Below are positions 62,818 through 64,000 of a DNA stretch of 64,000 bases, in pieces. Both the position numbers and the translations under genes were made by a program. The first letter of the stretch is position 1, and every line of letters begins with the position of its first letter. A model generated the notes under the pieces. It saw only the letters and a program-made list of their open reading frames with translations, made no database searches and was not told the origin of the DNA. The DNA comes from Comamonas thiooxydans (lineage in GTDB: Bacteria; Pseudomonadota; Gammaproteobacteria; Burkholderiales; Burkholderiaceae_C): positions 1 through 64,000 of the forward strand of contig NZ_BBVD01000012.1 of NCBI RefSeq assembly GCF_000964545.1, read 5' to 3'.

Positions 62818-64000
62818 TCAAGGTTGGAGGGCCGCAGAGGTGGGGGCGCTGCTCTGGCCTTGGGCCAAGTAGCCTCCACCCAAAGCGGCATACAGAGCGA
62901 CCTGGGTGGACAGCAGGGCCTCGCGGCCCTGAACCAGTTGCTGCTCGGCACTCAGCAGGTCGCGTTCGGCATCCAGCACATCGAGATAGGGCGAGGCTCC
63001 CTGGTCATAGCGCAGCCGGGCCAGTCGGGCGCGCTCCTTGAGTGCTGCGCGCTGATCGGTCAGCACCACGAGCTGCTGCTCGAGCATGGTGCGGCTGGAC
63101 AGCGCGTCCAGCACTTCGCGCATTGCTGTCTCTATGGTTTTTTCGTACTGGACGACCGCCATGTTCTGTCGCACGGCCTGCAGATTCAGGTTGGCCTGGC
63201 GCTGGCCGCCGTCAAAGATCGGCAGCGAAATCGTGGGAGCAAACTGCCAGGCACGGCTGCCGCTTCTGAACAGGCCGTCGAGTTCGGCGCTGGCCGTGCC
63301 CCAGCTGCCGGTCAGCGCGATACGGGGCAGAAACGCGGCGCGTGCGGCGGCCACGTTGGCTTTGGCCGCCTGCAGCCCGTACTCGGCGGCAATGATGTCG
63401 GGGCGCTGTGTCAGCAGATCGGACGGCAGGCCTTCGGGAATCGGTTTCAGGATCCCGGCGGTGGAGCTGCTCTCCGGCAAGCGGTCTGCATCCATTCCTG
63501 TGAGCTGCTGCAGTGCATTGGCCTGCAGCGCGCGCTGCTGTGCCAGCTGGGTGCCTATGGCCTTGGCCTGGTGAACCAGAGTCTGTACCTGCGTGAGCGC
63601 ATAGCGTGAAGTGGAGCCCACCTCGGTGCGGCGCTTGAAGATGCGCAGCGATTCCTCTCGGCTGGCAATCGTGCGCTGGGTCAGGGCCAGGCGCTCATCC
63701 AGGCTGCGCAGGGCCAGATAGTTCAGTGCCACCTGCTTGACGAGACTGGATTGAACCGCATGCTGCGTGGCATCCAGCGCCAGATAGTTGCCTAAAGCAG
63801 CCTCGCTGAGGCTTTTGACACGGCCCCAAAGATCGAGTTCCCAGCTGTTGAGGCCGACAAAGACTTGCTGATCGCCGGCGACGACGGAGCGGCCACTGGC
63901 GTTGAGGTCGGCGGGAACACGTGCTCTGCCATGACTGCTGCCCAGGCCAATGCTCGGCAGTCGAGCAGCACTTTGTATGTCATAGGCAGCCTGGGCCTCC
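62818..64000 (-). CDS. NodT-family outer membrane efflux protein (5' end outside the window)
   Basis: Outer-membrane channel of the TolC/NodT family. The frame stays open from 62818 to the window edge, giving at least 394 codons; the N terminus is missing. Visible are VFVGLNSWELDLWGRVKSLSEAALGNYLALDATQ, RRTEVGSTSRYALTQVQTLVHQAKA, the family LTQRPDIIAAEYGLQAAKANVAAARAAFLPRIALTGSWG and YDQGASPYLDVLDAERDLLSAEQQLVQGREALLSTQVALYAALGGG. It is the first visible gene of the efflux operon and ends next to the HlyD gene. Confidence 0.92.
   Translation of the reverse strand, partial: EAQAAYDIQSAARLPSIGLGSSHGRARVPADLNASGRSVVAGDQQVFVGLNSWELDLWGRVKSLSEAALGNYLALDATQHAVQSSLVKQVALNYLALRSLDERLALTQRTIASREESLRIFKRRTEVGSTSRYALTQVQTLVHQAKAIGTQLAQQRALQANALQQLTGMDADRLPESSSTAGILKPIPEGLPSDLLTQRPDIIAAEYGLQAAKANVAAARAAFLPRIALTGSWGTASAELDGLFRSGSRAWQFAPTISLPIFDGGQRQANLNLQAVRQNMAVVQYEKTIETAMREVLDALSSRTMLEQQLVVLTDQRAALKERARLARLRYDQGASPYLDVLDAERDLLSAEQQLVQGREALLSTQVALYAALGGGYLAQGQSSAPTSAALQP

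Overview
The window is a 64 kb, GC-rich stretch of bacterial chromosome. Protein similarity by recognition, gene order (rpsB-tsf-pyrH-frr-uppS-cdsA-dxr-rseP-bamA-skp-lpxD-fabZ-lpxA-lpxB-rnhB), a type I PHA synthase cluster, frequent GTG/TTG starts and a typical intergenic repeat all point to a betaproteobacterium of the Burkholderiales, most likely Comamonas or a close Comamonadaceae relative. The genus is inferred, since no search was run. No prophage, insertion sequence, CRISPR array or rRNA is visible; there is one tRNA gene (Leu, anticodon CAG).

Layout. 1-6041: tRNA-Leu (minus), RNase R, a fused NAD(P)HX repair enzyme and an amidase. 6049-20890: one long co-directional run for translation (S2, EF-Ts, RRF), UMP kinase, undecaprenyl and isoprenoid synthesis, CDP-diglyceride, the RseP and BamA/Skp envelope machinery, lipid A synthesis (lpxD, fabZ, lpxA, lpxB) and RNase HII, closed by a clear terminator. 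20905-27531: a SpoU-type RNA methyltransferase, carAB, greA with a structured leader, and a small membrane protein. 27578-29838: a Kdo hydroxylase, a small glycosyltransferase and YhbY. 29871-37522: rlmE, ftsH, folP, glmM and ppk1. 37703-46339: ppx diverging from pstSCAB-phoU-phoB-phoR. 46336-49851: a MATE exporter, a membrane glycosyltransferase and ribosomal protein L31 type B. 50208-57351: phaC, a phasin, a DUF3141 protein, a phosphotransacetylase and an acetate kinase. 57633-64000 (minus): a NodT-HlyD-RbbA-YhhJ type efflux system whose outer-membrane component runs off the window.

How the parts work together. The centre is a phosphate/polyphosphate island: polyphosphate kinase, exopolyphosphatase, high-affinity phosphate uptake and the PhoBR two-component system lie together. 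I can read PhoB half-sites at the exact 11-base period upstream of both ppk1 and pstS, plus a minus-strand pair facing ppx. About 4 kb further on is a carbon-storage cluster that places a PHA synthase and phasin beside a phosphotransacetylase/acetate kinase pair. Its fifth member, the DUF3141 protein, appears to keep a PhaC-like Cys-Asp-His triad and is the least understood gene here.

Non-coding structure includes two copies of a roughly 115-base palindromic repeat, each starting within 10 bases of a stop codon inside an operon and in the sense orientation. There are also a perfect 20-base palindrome upstream of ftsH, a two-hairpin leader before greA, and several intercistronic hairpins and terminators.
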